64,000 nucleotides of DNA, from assembly GCA_017616445.1 (NCBI GenBank), contig JAFZYE010000051.1:1-64000 (forward strand). The letters run 5' to 3'. The position numbers were made by a program, and so were the translations under genes. Within the stretch, counting starts at the first letter, position 1. Each line of letters opens with the position of its first letter. This document shows positions 24,090 through 32,945 of this stretch, one piece after another. The notes under the pieces are model-generated. The model saw only the letters and a list, made by a program, of their open reading frames with translations. It ran no database searches and was not told the origin of the DNA. This DNA is from Bacteroidaceae bacterium. GTDB taxonomy: Bacteria > Bacteroidota > Bacteroidia > Bacteroidales > Bacteroidaceae.

Positions 24090-25304
24090 ATGGGAACAGC
24101 TTCTTGGATAAAGGAACATTTACACGATGATGTGAACGAGTTGGCGTTGCACGCATCCAATTATCCGGATGTGGATATGCAGCAGGCACTTGTGCAGATT
24201 CGTGGCTGGCAGATAGCAGAGAAGAAGCTGCCCTTGTGGGCACAGACAGAAGGTGTCCTCTATCCTGACCATTTGCCTCTTGAACAATGTTCCTCGCAGC
24301 TGACGGCTGAATACAAGGCTTCATTGATGATGTCTCAACCCCATCGTTCCACGATGACTGACCTGACTGGAGGATTCGGGGTCGATGCAGCGATGATAGG
24401 TCGTCAGTATCAGCACCTGACGTATGTGGAGCAACGCGAAGACCTCTGCGAGCTGGCGCAACATAATTTCCCCTTGCTTGGTGTTTCCAATTTCGAGGTC
24501 CTGCAAGCCCGTTGTGAGGATGTGCTTGCCGAACTGCCCCATCAGCATCTCATCCTGATTGATCCTGCCCGACGTGATGCCAGTGGACGCAAGACCGTAG
24601 CCATCAGCGACTGCACACCCGATGTGTGCCAACTGAATCAGTTGCTGTTGGAGAAAGCTGATGTAGTGATGATAAAACTGTCGCCTATGCTCGACATCAC
24701 CACCGCCTTGCGACAATTGAAAGGAGTCTATCAGGTGCATGTGGTGAGTGTGCAAGGAGAGTGTAAAGAGATTCTTCTGTTACTTCAACAAGGAGAGGAG
24801 CAGGAACCGCAGATTGTGTGTGTGGATTTCGTACGCGAGGGAATCCAGCGATTCTCTTTCACACGCGAAAGCGAGCAGGCAGCCCAATGCCCGTACACCA
24901 ACGAAGTGGACGCTTATCTCTACGAACCCAATGCCTCGCTCATGAAAGCCTGTCCGTTTAAATCCCTTACGCAGCATTTCCATTGTCGGAAATTACACCC
25001 CAACAGCCATCTCTACACCTCGAAGGAGTATATACCCGACTTCCCAGGCCGTAGTTTCAAGGTGACAGATGTGCTACCCCTCAACAAGCAGACCACCAAA
25101 CAAATCAGCCAGCTGCGTCAGGCGAATATCTCCGTTCGAAATTTCCCTGCCACAGTGGCCGATCTCCGCAAACGACTGCATCTTGCCGATGGAGGCGACA
25201 CCTACCTCTTCGCCACCACCCTTGCCGACAATCGTAAAGTCGTGATTATCTCATCCAAACCTTCTTTCCATCCACGATATTCAACCCCTTCTGGAGGGTG
25301 TTAA
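24090..25304 (+). CDS. Class I SAM-dependent methyltransferase, THUMP-like (PG_1098 type)
   Basis: The 404-residue protein matches the Bacteroidota family with an N-terminal helical ferredoxin-like part, a Rossmann methyltransferase domain and a C-terminal THUMP-like domain. The SAM-binding loop is TDLTGGFGVDA at about residues 90-100. YVEQREDLCELA follows, and LILIDPARRD resembles the catalytic DPxR/NPPY-type motif of RNA or protein methyltransferases. The substrate is not known. The last 59 bp overlap the 3' end of the serpin gene on the other strand, and the final residues (FHPRYSTPSGGC) look like read-through into that gene. Confidence 0.85.
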   Translation: MGTASWIKEHLHDDVNELALHASNYPDVDMQQALVQIRGWQIAEKKLPLWAQTEGVLYPDHLPLEQCSSQLTAEYKASLMMSQPHRSTMTDLTGGFGVDAAMIGRQYQHLTYVEQREDLCELAQHNFPLLGVSNFEVLQARCEDVLAELPHQHLILIDPARRDASGRKTVAISDCTPDVCQLNQLLLEKADVVMIKLSPMLDITTALRQLKGVYQVHVVSVQGECKEILLLLQQGEEQEPQIVCVDFVREGIQRFSFTRESEQAAQCPYTNEVDAYLYEPNASLMKACPFKSLTQHFHCRKLHPNSHLYTSKEYIPDFPGRSFKVTDVLPLNKQTTKQISQLRQANISVRNFPATVADLRKRLHLADGGDTYLFATTLADNRKVVIISSKPSFHPRYSTPSGGC

Positions 25305-27777
25305 TCCGTTGTCCATTGAGGTTATAAATACTCCCCTCCATAGAGGGAGGGGTAAGGGGGAGGGTCTGTATCCCCGTCGTCCCTTCGCCCATATATTGTC
25401 CCATGAAGAAGATAATACCAGTCGAGCGTTCGCTGATGATATAAATGAATGGACGGTTGGCATGGAAGGTGACAGGTTGGGGGATGGCGCCTGTTGCCAC
25501 TTCTATTAATGTAATGGCGGCGGCTGTCGTACCTTCCTCGTCGAGGTCGATAACGGCTTTCTGGAACATATCGCTGATGAATACATCACGATTACCGAAA
25601 TACGGGAACTCAGCTGATGTAGCTGAGAACGCGTTCGGCATACCTAAGTCTTTCATGATCTGCACCAAGTTCAATTTCGTCTCGATTTTGAAACGAGGCA
25701 ATTTCAGGTCTACATCATAGTTCCCATATACATTCTGCCAGCTTTTTCCGTCCATCTGGTCGAGCACATCGCCGATGGTCTTACCTTCGTATGGCAGGAA
25801 GATGGTCATCTGGTAGGCCCCGTTGCCGTAAGGCAGCTTCACAGCCTGATAAAGGCCGTTGTCCGTATAAGCAAATTCCTCCTTCTGATGCATCATCGGT
25901 ACCTCAGCTCCACCATTGAAAGGTTCGTCGTGAGTATTTTCCTTTTTGAACTTGATGGTCCATGTACCTTTGAAGTAGAGGGCATTGAGCAGCAGGCTGG
26001 CAGCATCACGGGAGAACGTTTGCTCATTGACTATCTCTGGAATCATGCCGTGTGTGTGGTCATCTGCCCATTGATTGATGATGCCTATCGTGGCGTCATC
26101 AAAGAAGTTGAGTGCTTGCGGTTCTGCATCGTAGAACTCATTGGCTTTGTCCACGAAACCCTGTTGCAACTCGTAGCCTGTACCGCTGTTCACATAGATG
26201 GTATTGGCAATCTCGGCTGTTGTCTCCTGGTCGAGGGTAGATGCTTCGGTAAGCATTTTGCGGCAGAAGTTGTTGATAGCATCAGCGCCTGCTTCACCAA
26301 ATCCCAGTACGTCGTTGATTTCCTGCTGTGTCTGTCCTGTTGCACCGTTGTTCAGCATACCCAAGGCGTATGTGATGCTCAGCGGCGACATGATACTGCT
26401 CTCCTCTCCGCGTGCCTTGCGGAACAAGTTGAAGGCAAAGTTGTTGTTGCTCTCCACCAGTTTCTTCTCCTCATTCGTCAGGCTGATATCGTGGCGCAAG
26501 TTCTTTATAGGTTCTCCCATATATTGTCCCATGAAGAAGATGCAGCCTGTTGAGCGTTCGCTGATGGTATAGAGGAACGGACGGTTGGCGATAAATTCCA
26601 CGGATTGGAACAACGCTTTGTCGACCATCCCGATGACCGTAGCAGCGGCTGCCTCCGTGCCTTTCTCGTCGAGTTTCAGGTGTGCTTTCTGGCGCATCAG
26701 ACTAATCCAACACACATCGGTGTTTGCCTCATTGTCGCCATAGTAGCAGAACTCATGGAATCCATGTGCATCTTCGTTTCCCACAAAGGCATTCTTCATG
26801 CCCAGCGATTCCATAACGTCTTCTAAATCCTGATTGGTGTCGGTATCAATACGTGGCAAGCTGAGATGCACTTCATAGTTCTGATAATCGGCTGCATTCC
26901 AGTTCTTGCCGTTCAAGGCAGCCAACACATCGTCGAGGTTTTTCCCTTTGCGTGGGAGGAAGATGGTCATTTGGTACGCCCCGTTGCCGTAGGGCAGGAT
27001 GACACTTTCGTAGAGATCATTTCTTGCATAAAGGAACTCGTTCACCTGCCACATCATCATGGCCGTGCGCTTCATGTCTGAACCGAAATACGTATTCAGG
27101 GTATTTTTCTCTTCGAACGGTTTGGACCATGCACCCTTGAAGCAGATGGCATTCAGTAGGAAACTCACCAGATTGGGGTCACTCATGTCGTTAGCTGTCA
27201 GCAGGTCGTGAATCATGCCGTCAGTCTGGTCCGTAACCCATTGGTTGATGATGCCCAACGATGCCGCGTCGCTGAAACTGAGCACAGAAGGTGTGGCATC
27301 GTAGTACGTGGCAGCAGCGTTCTTGAACGGCGACTTCAGCGCAATCGTCTTACGGTCACCATTGAAGTAGATGGTGTTGGCAATCGCCACACGCGTCTTT
27401 TCGTCGAGCAAGGCACTCTCCGTCAGCATCTTCCGACAGAACGCATTCATCGTAGCCACATCGGCATAGCCCTCCGTCTGTCCGCCCGCCAGAACCCGAC
27501 AGATCTCCTCACGGGTGATGTCCTCAGCACCGTTGTTCAGCATCCCCAGCGCGTATGTGATGCTCATTGGCGAGATGACATAGTTCTCCGTTCCGCGTAC
27601 CGTGCGGAACAAGTTAAACGCGAAATCGCTGTTCTGCTCCACCAACTGCCGCTCCTCATCCGTCAGCGAAATGGTTTTCTCCCAGCTATATTGCGCCATA
27701 GCCGTTGTTGCCATGAAGACGGTCAATGCCAAGCATACCATCCTCTTCAGGATACCAAGTGAAAAGAAGTGCTTCAT
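25246..27777 (-). CDS. Double serpin (two tandem serpin domains), secreted
   Basis: The 843-residue protein has a signal peptide ending AMAQ. Two complete serpin domains follow, each of about 370 residues (SDFAFNLFRTVRG and NNFAFNLFRKARG start them). Both reactive-loop hinges keep the small residues needed for loop insertion: GTEAAAATVIG and GTTAAAITLIE. Both also keep the NRPF and GCIFFMGQ or GIIFFMGQ strands, so both look inhibitory. The reactive-site residues differ between domains, suggesting two protease targets. The C-terminal YNLNGQR...KGLNIVDGKK tail resembles Prevotella surface or secretion tails. The ATG at 27777 is chosen because the signal peptide begins there and the promoter at 27810 lies inside the longer frame. 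Confidence 0.95.
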   Translation of the reverse strand: MKHFFSLGILKRMVCLALTVFMATTAMAQYSWEKTISLTDEERQLVEQNSDFAFNLFRTVRGTENYVISPMSITYALGMLNNGAEDITREEICRVLAGGQTEGYADVATMNAFCRKMLTESALLDEKTRVAIANTIYFNGDRKTIALKSPFKNAAATYYDATPSVLSFSDAASLGIINQWVTDQTDGMIHDLLTANDMSDPNLVSFLLNAICFKGAWSKPFEEKNTLNTYFGSDMKRTAMMMWQVNEFLYARNDLYESVILPYGNGAYQMTIFLPRKGKNLDDVLAALNGKNWNAADYQNYEVHLSLPRIDTDTNQDLEDVMESLGMKNAFVGNEDAHGFHEFCYYGDNEANTDVCWISLMRQKAHLKLDEKGTEAAAATVIGMVDKALFQSVEFIANRPFLYTISERSTGCIFFMGQYMGEPIKNLRHDISLTNEEKKLVESNNNFAFNLFRKARGEESSIMSPLSITYALGMLNNGATGQTQQEINDVLGFGEAGADAINNFCRKMLTEASTLDQETTAEIANTIYVNSGTGYELQQGFVDKANEFYDAEPQALNFFDDATIGIINQWADDHTHGMIPEIVNEQTFSRDAASLLLNALYFKGTWTIKFKKENTHDEPFNGGAEVPMMHQKEEFAYTDNGLYQAVKLPYGNGAYQMTIFLPYEGKTIGDVLDQMDGKSWQNVYGNYDVDLKLPRFKIETKLNLVQIMKDLGMPNAFSATSAEFPYFGNRDVFISDMFQKAVIDLDEEGTTAAAITLIEVATGAIPQPVTFHANRPFIYIISERSTGIIFFMGQYMGEGTTGIQTLPLTPPSMEGSIYNLNGQRINTLQKGLNIVDGKKVWMR
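25331..25366. repeat. G/C palindromic element in the serpin C-terminus
   Basis: CTCCCCTCCATAGAGGGAGGGG and a G run are read on the minus strand as LPLTPPSMEGS, between the second serpin domain and the C-terminal tail. It is another in-frame element of the same type. Confidence 0.6.
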
Positions 27778-27809
27778 TGTTCTCTGGATGATTAAGTTGA
27801 TACCAAGCG

Positions 27810-27841
27810 CAAAAATACAACCTTTCTGCGTAACCACCAAA
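27810..27841 (-). promoter_or_regulatory. Serpin promoter
   Basis: On the minus strand, TTTG (27841-27838), a 20-bp spacer and TATTTTTG (27817-27810) give a complete match. The leader to the ATG is about 30 nt. Confidence 0.8.
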
Positions 27842-27856
27842 TATTTTGGAAAAATA

Positions 27857-27888
27857 TTTGCATTTCAGCTATTTTTTTCGTATCTTTG
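27857..27888 (+). promoter_or_regulatory. Orphan promoter facing a gene-free region
   Basis: TTTG (27857-27860), a 20-bp spacer and TATCTTTG (27881-27888) match the consensus exactly on the plus strand, divergent from the serpin promoter. No plus-strand gene follows for more than a kilobase; the next genes are on the minus strand. A non-coding transcript is possible. Confidence 0.65.
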
Positions 27889-27940
27889 CAGTCAGAAAGA
27901 TAAAAGACGTTAGACCTTAGACGCTAGACTTTAGTCTTAA

Positions 27941-28124
27941 GCTCTCCCCTTTCAAGGGGAGCAGGGAGAGGATCTTCTTCGTCTTTTGGCGGCCGCCGCA
28001 AGATATTCGCACGCCCGCCGCAAGATATTGCCCCGCCCGCTGCAAGATATTCGCACGGGCGGGGCAAACTTGTTACACCCAGTATCTCTCCCTTTTCTAC
28101 CTAGGTTCTTTCCCTGTTACACCC
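27941..28124. repeat. G/C-rich repeat and hairpin island in the 418-bp gap before 28196
   Basis: A palindrome CTCCCCTTTCAAGGGGAG (about 27943-27960) is followed by three 22-bp direct repeats (27994-28059) built on CGCCGCAAGATATTCGCACG. TTGCCCCGCCCG (28028-28039) pairs perfectly with CGGGCGGGGCAA (28056-28067) around a 16-nt loop. Two copies of TGTTACACCC lie at 28071 and 28115. No open reading frame is convincing. The base composition is much more G/C-rich than the neighbouring intergenic DNA. Confidence 0.75.
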
Positions 28125-28195
28125 TAGTGTTTTCCCCTTTTGCCTCTGGAGGGAAAGCGTGAGGAGCTTTCGCATCCGTGAAATCATCGTGCGTC

Positions 28196-29092
28196 TTATA
28201 AGCTTTGTTGTTTAATCAGACCCAGACAGGTCGGGATATGCTGATGGATTTCATTTGCTCCGAGGTGGTGTTGATTTGTGAGATCTACGACCACTAACTT
28301 ATCATTCTGTTTGCAAAATGCAATTACCCTTTCCTCTGTCTGCTGGGGAGAGTATGCGTATAAGCTGACAATGAAATATGAATGAGTGTTGCTGATGTGT
28401 GATACGCCTATATATGGCTCACCTTGCAGCACGTACTCATCAATTATGTAGCACATCATTTCTTCATACATCTTGTCTGCATCGCATGTTATCTCGTATT
28501 TGTAGCCGACCGCATCATCCCAACACTGGCTAATGCCTTTGAGTTTGAGTTTCTTCGACTTTGTATGATTGGCTTTTCGAATACTTTTGAGTTTTTCGTC
28601 CAATTCTGGTACATTATATTTCGTAATGCCTGTACTGAATGCATCATGCCAACTGAGTCCTGTCAGTATACTTGCTTCGAAATACAGGGAATCGTTCCTG
28701 TTGTCAAGTAAGGCATCGCTGCAATTTCCCACCCAAGGGTGCCCATGAAAGAAATCATCCTGTGGTGGTTCAGGTGTTTTACTGAGCTTCCATATCAATG
28801 TGTAGTCCATAGAACATCTATTGTCATCATTCTGCTTTACGATGCTTACATAATCTGCGCTGTGGGATTCTGTTATAAATGTCGCTTCTATGCTGTCGAC
28901 CAGAGAAGACCGTACTTCCTTCATAGGCATCTTTAACGTAAGGCTGAGAAATGTACTATAGTTCACTTCGCACTCTGTTGGGAAGTTACGCCATACTGTC
29001 TTAGTTATCTCAGTCATCTTTTGCAGTAGCTGTGCGCTGAGGGTTCCTGCTGTGAGGAACATCAGTATCAGTGAAAATGCAATTCGTTTCAT
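28196..29092 (-). CDS. Secreted protein of unknown function, paralogue A
   Basis: The 298-residue protein starts at the ATG at 29092 with a signal peptide ending TLSAQ; the longer frame to 29188 adds only unlike sequence. I do not recognise the family, but it is clearly related to the products at 29296-30285 and 31768-32940. All three share a WxxFPxxxxV segment near the mature N-terminus, a DSIEATF/DSLNVAF helix, a YTLIWK strand, a CDADKMY... motif and a late KLVVVDLTN strand. It is the last gene of the sigma factor operon. A role at the cell envelope is likely from export; no enzyme motif is visible. Confidence 0.8.
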   Translation of the reverse strand: MKRIAFSLILMFLTAGTLSAQLLQKMTEITKTVWRNFPTECEVNYSTFLSLTLKMPMKEVRSSLVDSIEATFITESHSADYVSIVKQNDDNRCSMDYTLIWKLSKTPEPPQDDFFHGHPWVGNCSDALLDNRNDSLYFEASILTGLSWHDAFSTGITKYNVPELDEKLKSIRKANHTKSKKLKLKGISQCWDDAVGYKYEITCDADKMYEEMMCYIIDEYVLQGEPYIGVSHISNTHSYFIVSLYAYSPQQTEERVIAFCKQNDKLVVVDLTNQHHLGANEIHQHIPTCLGLIKQQSL

Positions 29093-29198
29093 AAGCGATG
29101 GGTTCAAAGTTGACCTGTCGGTCTTCCTCCTCCTTGCAAGGCATAGCAAGCAAGCTTGTCTCTGCTCTTGCTTCGAGCGTCGGTTCAAAGTTTAATGA

Positions 29199-29300
29199 AG
29201 AGGTAAGAGGTATGAGGATGCATAATGTAGAATGTAAAATGTAGAATGTTAACACTCCCCCTTGGGGGAGCAGGGAGGATGCTCCCTCTCACCACTCACC
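29199..29300. repeat. Composite dispersed element, copy 2
   Basis: GAGGTAAGAGGTATGAGG, CATAATG, TAGAATGTAAAATG, GTTAACA, CTCCCCCTTGGGGGAG with GGGAGG, then CTCTCACCACTCACCTC. The order and orientation match copy 1 at 23939-24079, although the flanking genes run the other way. It runs a few bases into the 3' end of the paralogue B gene. Confidence 0.75.
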
Positions 29301-30285
29301 TCTGTAGATAACGTTCTTCATCCAATCGATAGAGTTCGGGCTCCAGCTTTTGTATCCAATCCATTGGGCTATATGCAGGATAGTGTTCTGTATTGGGCGG
29401 AAGAAATTGATACCAGTTGGAGTAATCGTGCAAATTATTCATATCGAGCAGTAATAACTTGTCGGCACAAACGACGAATTCAATGTAGCGATCATTGCAG
29501 AGATGCTCGGAGTCGTACAATAGCAACTGCATTGCTTGTCCGCTGTGATTACGACTTGGTGCATTCTTTATAAGATAATCAATGGCCATCATGGGACGGT
29601 CCTCATACCAATAGTTGCGAAGCACATACTGGCTCAGAACATCAAAGACACTATCTGCATTGCATGTAATCACGTACTTATCTCCTTTCAATGTGGGATC
29701 GTTCGGAAATTTCACTTTCTGATGCTTACTTGGATATGCTTTCTTCACTTCTTCTAACAACGATTCAAAGCCAGAAATGTCGTATCGTTCCTGACGAGCC
29801 TTTTGATAAGGTAGTTCTATACTTATTAAAACTGAATCATTTCGATTATCAAATATGGCTTCAGCTCGATGATTGGTAGATTGTCTCTGAGGCAAGTAAT
29901 GGTGATCTGCTATAAGTTCCATCCTTGGGTCTTTTGTCGATAATTTGTCCCAAGTCATCGTGTAAGAGATAGAATCCTTACCATTATCTATCCTATTATA
30001 TTTCATCGCACTTGCGTATGTAGTCGTAGGAATGGCTTCAGCAAAAGCTACGTTCAGGCTGTCAATCAAAGATGGACGGAACTGTTTCTTCGGTAACTCT
30101 ACACCAAACTCAAAAGCATCTATTTGTCCCATTGATAGTATTTGGCATTCCGTAGGAAAACACTTCCATACTTCTTTTGCAAGCTCAATCAATCGCTGCT
30201 GTGCCGCGATTTGCTTTTGCTTGTCCTGTGCAGCCAATGAGGTGACTGTCAATATAAGAATGATTAGAAAGATTGTACGTTTCAT
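29296..30285 (-). CDS. Secreted protein of unknown function, paralogue B
   Basis: The 329-residue protein has a signal peptide ending SLAAQ. It is a paralogue of the proteins at 28196 and 31768 (WKCFPTECQ, SLIDSLNVAFAEA, SYTMTWDKL, CNADSVFDVLSQYV, KLLLLDMNN). The mature N-terminus has a Gln/Lys-rich helix before the shared region. It lies between the BspA-like gene and paralogue A. The function is unknown; the tandem arrangement points to duplication within the operon and divergence of surface-exposed parts. Confidence 0.8.
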   Translation of the reverse strand: MKRTIFLIILILTVTSLAAQDKQKQIAAQQRLIELAKEVWKCFPTECQILSMGQIDAFEFGVELPKKQFRPSLIDSLNVAFAEAIPTTTYASAMKYNRIDNGKDSISYTMTWDKLSTKDPRMELIADHHYLPQRQSTNHRAEAIFDNRNDSVLISIELPYQKARQERYDISGFESLLEEVKKAYPSKHQKVKFPNDPTLKGDKYVITCNADSVFDVLSQYVLRNYWYEDRPMMAIDYLIKNAPSRNHSGQAMQLLLYDSEHLCNDRYIEFVVCADKLLLLDMNNLHDYSNWYQFLPPNTEHYPAYSPMDWIQKLEPELYRLDEERYLQR

Positions 30286-30304
30286 ACACCTTATTATTAA
30301 TCCA

Positions 30305-30345
30305 TTTTTTTCTCTTACCTCTTACTCCTTACCTCTTAATTATTT
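30305..30345. repeat. CTCTTACCTCTTACTCC repeats
   Basis: These are GAGGTAA-type units in reverse complement, filling the 61-bp junction between the BspA-like gene and paralogue B. Confidence 0.6.
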
Positions 30346-30346
30346 A

Positions 30347-31771
30347 TTATTTTTTTTGAGGTTGAAGGCTTTTATAGGTGCCAAAAATATCTTTGCCGAC
30401 TTCCTTCACACTCGCTGGGAGGGTGACAGGTTCCAGTTGTTCATTGTTATAAAATGCCATGTCGCCAATGCTTGTCAATTTCGAACCCTCGGCAAACTGA
30501 ACAGATTTCAGACTTCTGCAGGCCAGGAAAGCCGTATTGCCGATGCTTGTCACGCTGGATGGGATGATAATCGATGTCAAGCCGCAGACTGAGAACGCCC
30601 CACGTTCGATGTTTGTCACGCTATTGGGGAGGGAGACTGATGTTAGGCTCTCGCAACCACTGAATGCCACTTGGCCAATAGTTGTCACACCATTAGGAAT
30701 GATGATCGATGCCAGATTCCTGCAATATACGAAGGTCGCATAGTTGATACGCGTCAGTTTCGAACCTTCGGCAAACAAAACAGACCCCAGGTTTGTGCAA
30801 GAATTAAAAGCCTCGCTGCCGATAGTTGTGACACTGCTGGGAATCTCTATTGATGTCAAGCCGTTGCAAGCGATGAACGCACGGTATCCAATAGATGTCA
30901 CACTATTGGGAATAGTGACCGTTGTCAGGTTCCTGCAAAGCTCAAATGCTCTACCGCCAATACTTGTCACCGAATAGCCCTGCACCTTGGCAGGAATTGT
31001 CAACGCACCCATTGGTTTCTCTCCTTCGTATCCCAGCAACATCACCTCTTTCTGACTTTCGCTCGTCACCATGTATTTCAAGCCATCTTGCGTGAACTCC
31101 GTAAATGCCATATCTGTATTCATTCCCCCCTTCTTATCTACCGTAAATCCGCCAATCCTGTTAAACAAGTTCCATGCGTCGGCTGCCTTGTATGCCTCAA
31201 TCGACTTCTGCGGAACGATTAATGTACACTTGTTGTAATCACACTCTTCGATATTTATAGGTCTGTCAGTAGAAATGGCTGGAGGCGTGAGAGGCTTGCA
31301 CACAATCTCCTTTCGTGTCTGGCAATTACTGATGAAGCGGGAAGAGATTTGTGTGACAGTCGAAGGAATCACAATCGTTTTCAGACGGTCGGAACCAGGA
31401 AATGCATCTCCCAACTCCTTTACGCCTTCAGGAATCTCCACCGATTCGAGAGCGGTACATTTGGCAAAAGCATCATCTTCAATCGTGACGATGGTGGAAG
31501 GAAGGGTGACGGACTTTAAGAAAGAGCAACCAGAAAATGCTTTGTTGCCGACAGCTGTAACAGCATACTTCTTGCCCTTGTAGCTGATGGAAGCAGGAAC
31601 GACCACATCGCCTATGTAGTAATCTTCATTCATACGGATGAAATCGAGATAGGTAACAGCTACGGTGCTGTCGGATGTCAAGTTAAAACACATACCGTTC
31701 ACTTCGATGTCGTATGCCGATGCAATGAGTGTTGTCTGTAATAGCAACAAAAGAAAAAGGATTCGTTTCAT
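30347..31771 (-). CDS. BspA-type leucine-rich-repeat protein
   Basis: The 474-residue protein has a signal peptide ending ASA. About ten LRR_5 repeats of some 23 residues follow, with the pattern SVTSIGxxAFxxCxxLTSVxIP, the type found in the Tannerella BspA adhesin and in many Prevotella surface proteins. A non-repeat segment at about 150-260 separates two blocks of repeats. Such proteins typically bind host or microbial surfaces. Its start overlaps the stop of the upstream paralogue gene by 4 bp, so it is translated as part of the sigma factor operon. The repeats are diverged at DNA level, hence not recently amplified. Confidence 0.9.
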   Translation of the reverse strand: MKRILFLLLLLQTTLIASAYDIEVNGMCFNLTSDSTVAVTYLDFIRMNEDYYIGDVVVPASISYKGKKYAVTAVGNKAFSGCSFLKSVTLPSTIVTIEDDAFAKCTALESVEIPEGVKELGDAFPGSDRLKTIVIPSTVTQISSRFISNCQTRKEIVCKPLTPPAISTDRPINIEECDYNKCTLIVPQKSIEAYKAADAWNLFNRIGGFTVDKKGGMNTDMAFTEFTQDGLKYMVTSESQKEVMLLGYEGEKPMGALTIPAKVQGYSVTSIGGRAFELCRNLTTVTIPNSVTSIGYRAFIACNGLTSIEIPSSVTTIGSEAFNSCTNLGSVLFAEGSKLTRINYATFVYCRNLASIIIPNGVTTIGQVAFSGCESLTSVSLPNSVTNIERGAFSVCGLTSIIIPSSVTSIGNTAFLACRSLKSVQFAEGSKLTSIGDMAFYNNEQLEPVTLPASVKEVGKDIFGTYKSLQPQKK

Positions 31772-32940
31772 AGGCCTTGTTCGAATATATAAGTTGACGA
31801 AAATCTGTTCTTGCGTTTCATGCGATACACTTCATCACGTATCTGAAGAGTGGTACTGTTGCCCTGTTTTGTCATCTTGCCTGGATGATGATAGTGATTG
31901 TCTGGTCCTTCCATCAAGGCGTCCCACCAAGAGAAAATGCTGCAAGGAGTGTTCCGGTCGTTTTGGTTTGTGATATCAATTATCAGCAGCTTCCCATTAC
32001 GGCTGCAAATCTGTATCTCCCTGTCTTGTCGTTTCTTTTGAGTCGTACCACCGTCTTGCTCATTCACTTGTTTAAACATCCTTATCGTCATCATATCAGT
32101 ATCATAATAATAGTTGAATGAAAACAAAGGAGTATGTTTCATCAGGTATTCGTGACCCACATAACTGCGAATGTCATCATATACCTTTTCGGCATCACAA
32201 TCCAATGCATATTCATAGCCAACCCCTGTACTCCTATTATCATTCGCAAGGAAAATGACATTCTTTTTCTTCGTCTTATATTGGTGCTTCAATCCGTCCA
32301 GCAACTCATCCAATCCTGTTACATCCTGCAGAGGTTCCCCAGCCCCAAGAATAGCTCTTAAGTTAGAGAATTTGAACTCGAAAGACGCGTGACGGTGAGC
32401 CTCATAATAATTAACTAAGACTGTACTATTATTCCTTGATAGACTATCTCGCGTACTTTCGTCCTGACCCTCCATCCCCCTCGGGGGCTGGGGGGATGAA
32501 ATCATATTCTCACCATTCGCACTCCCCTCAAGGGGAGAGAACCGTGTTCTTCTACCATGAAGCCACACCAGCGAATACGTCATGGAATCACCATTCGGAC
32601 CAGGTTCCCGCGTTACACTTGCCATAGTTGCGTTTGCCTGTTCGTGAGAGAGCGTCGCTTCGATGCTATCCTTCAGCGAAGCAGATAAGCTATCTAAAGG
32701 CACTAAGAGATTCAACTCGACATCATTCTCATTGGCGATGAGCCTACCTTTGTAATTATAATGCACCTTGTCCGCCTTGGGGAAATGCAACCATATTGAT
32801 TTCGCCAGATGAACGATGGCATCAGGCACAATATTGCCATATTCATCGCCAACATGATGATTATCACCTCCGATTTTCTCCTGAGCAAAACCGAAATAGG
32901 CGGAGAATTGTAACAAAACAATAAAAACTATTCTTTTCAT
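31768..32940 (-). CDS. Secreted protein of unknown function, paralogue C
   Basis: The 390-residue protein has a signal peptide ending FGFAQ. It is the longest of the three paralogues (WLHFPKADKV, SLKDSIEATLSHE, TYSLVWLHG, CDAEKVYDDIRSYV, KLLIIDITN). The extra length comes partly from an in-frame repeat insertion (SPLEGSANGENMISSPQPPR) and a longer C-terminus rich in basic residues. It begins 5 bp after the anti-sigma gene, so it is directly downstream of the regulatory pair. The function is unknown. Confidence 0.8.
   Translation of the reverse strand: MKRIVFIVLLQFSAYFGFAQEKIGGDNHHVGDEYGNIVPDAIVHLAKSIWLHFPKADKVHYNYKGRLIANENDVELNLLVPLDSLSASLKDSIEATLSHEQANATMASVTREPGPNGDSMTYSLVWLHGRRTRFSPLEGSANGENMISSPQPPRGMEGQDESTRDSLSRNNSTVLVNYYEAHRHASFEFKFSNLRAILGAGEPLQDVTGLDELLDGLKHQYKTKKKNVIFLANDNRSTGVGYEYALDCDAEKVYDDIRSYVGHEYLMKHTPLFSFNYYYDTDMMTIRMFKQVNEQDGGTTQKKRQDREIQICSRNGKLLIIDITNQNDRNTPCSIFSWWDALMEGPDNHYHHPGKMTKQGNSTTLQIRDEVYRMKRKNRFSSTYIFEQGL
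32464..32540. repeat. G/C palindromic elements inside paralogue C
   Basis: CCATCCCCCTCGGGGG with a G run, and CTCCCCTCAAGGGGAG 50 bp further on, are read in frame on the minus strand. Paralogues A and B have no counterpart at this position, which shows directly that the segment is an insertion. Confidence 0.75.
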
Positions 32941-32945
32941 ACACT

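Noticed and set aside
25246..25304. Overlap of the methyltransferase and serpin 3' ends as a functional antisense pair
   Set aside because: Only 59 bp overlap, and the extra residues of the methyltransferase look like read-through; a simple convergent overlap is sufficient explanation.
27994..28059. CRISPR array
   Set aside because: Three 22-bp units follow each other directly without unique spacers, and no cas genes are present.
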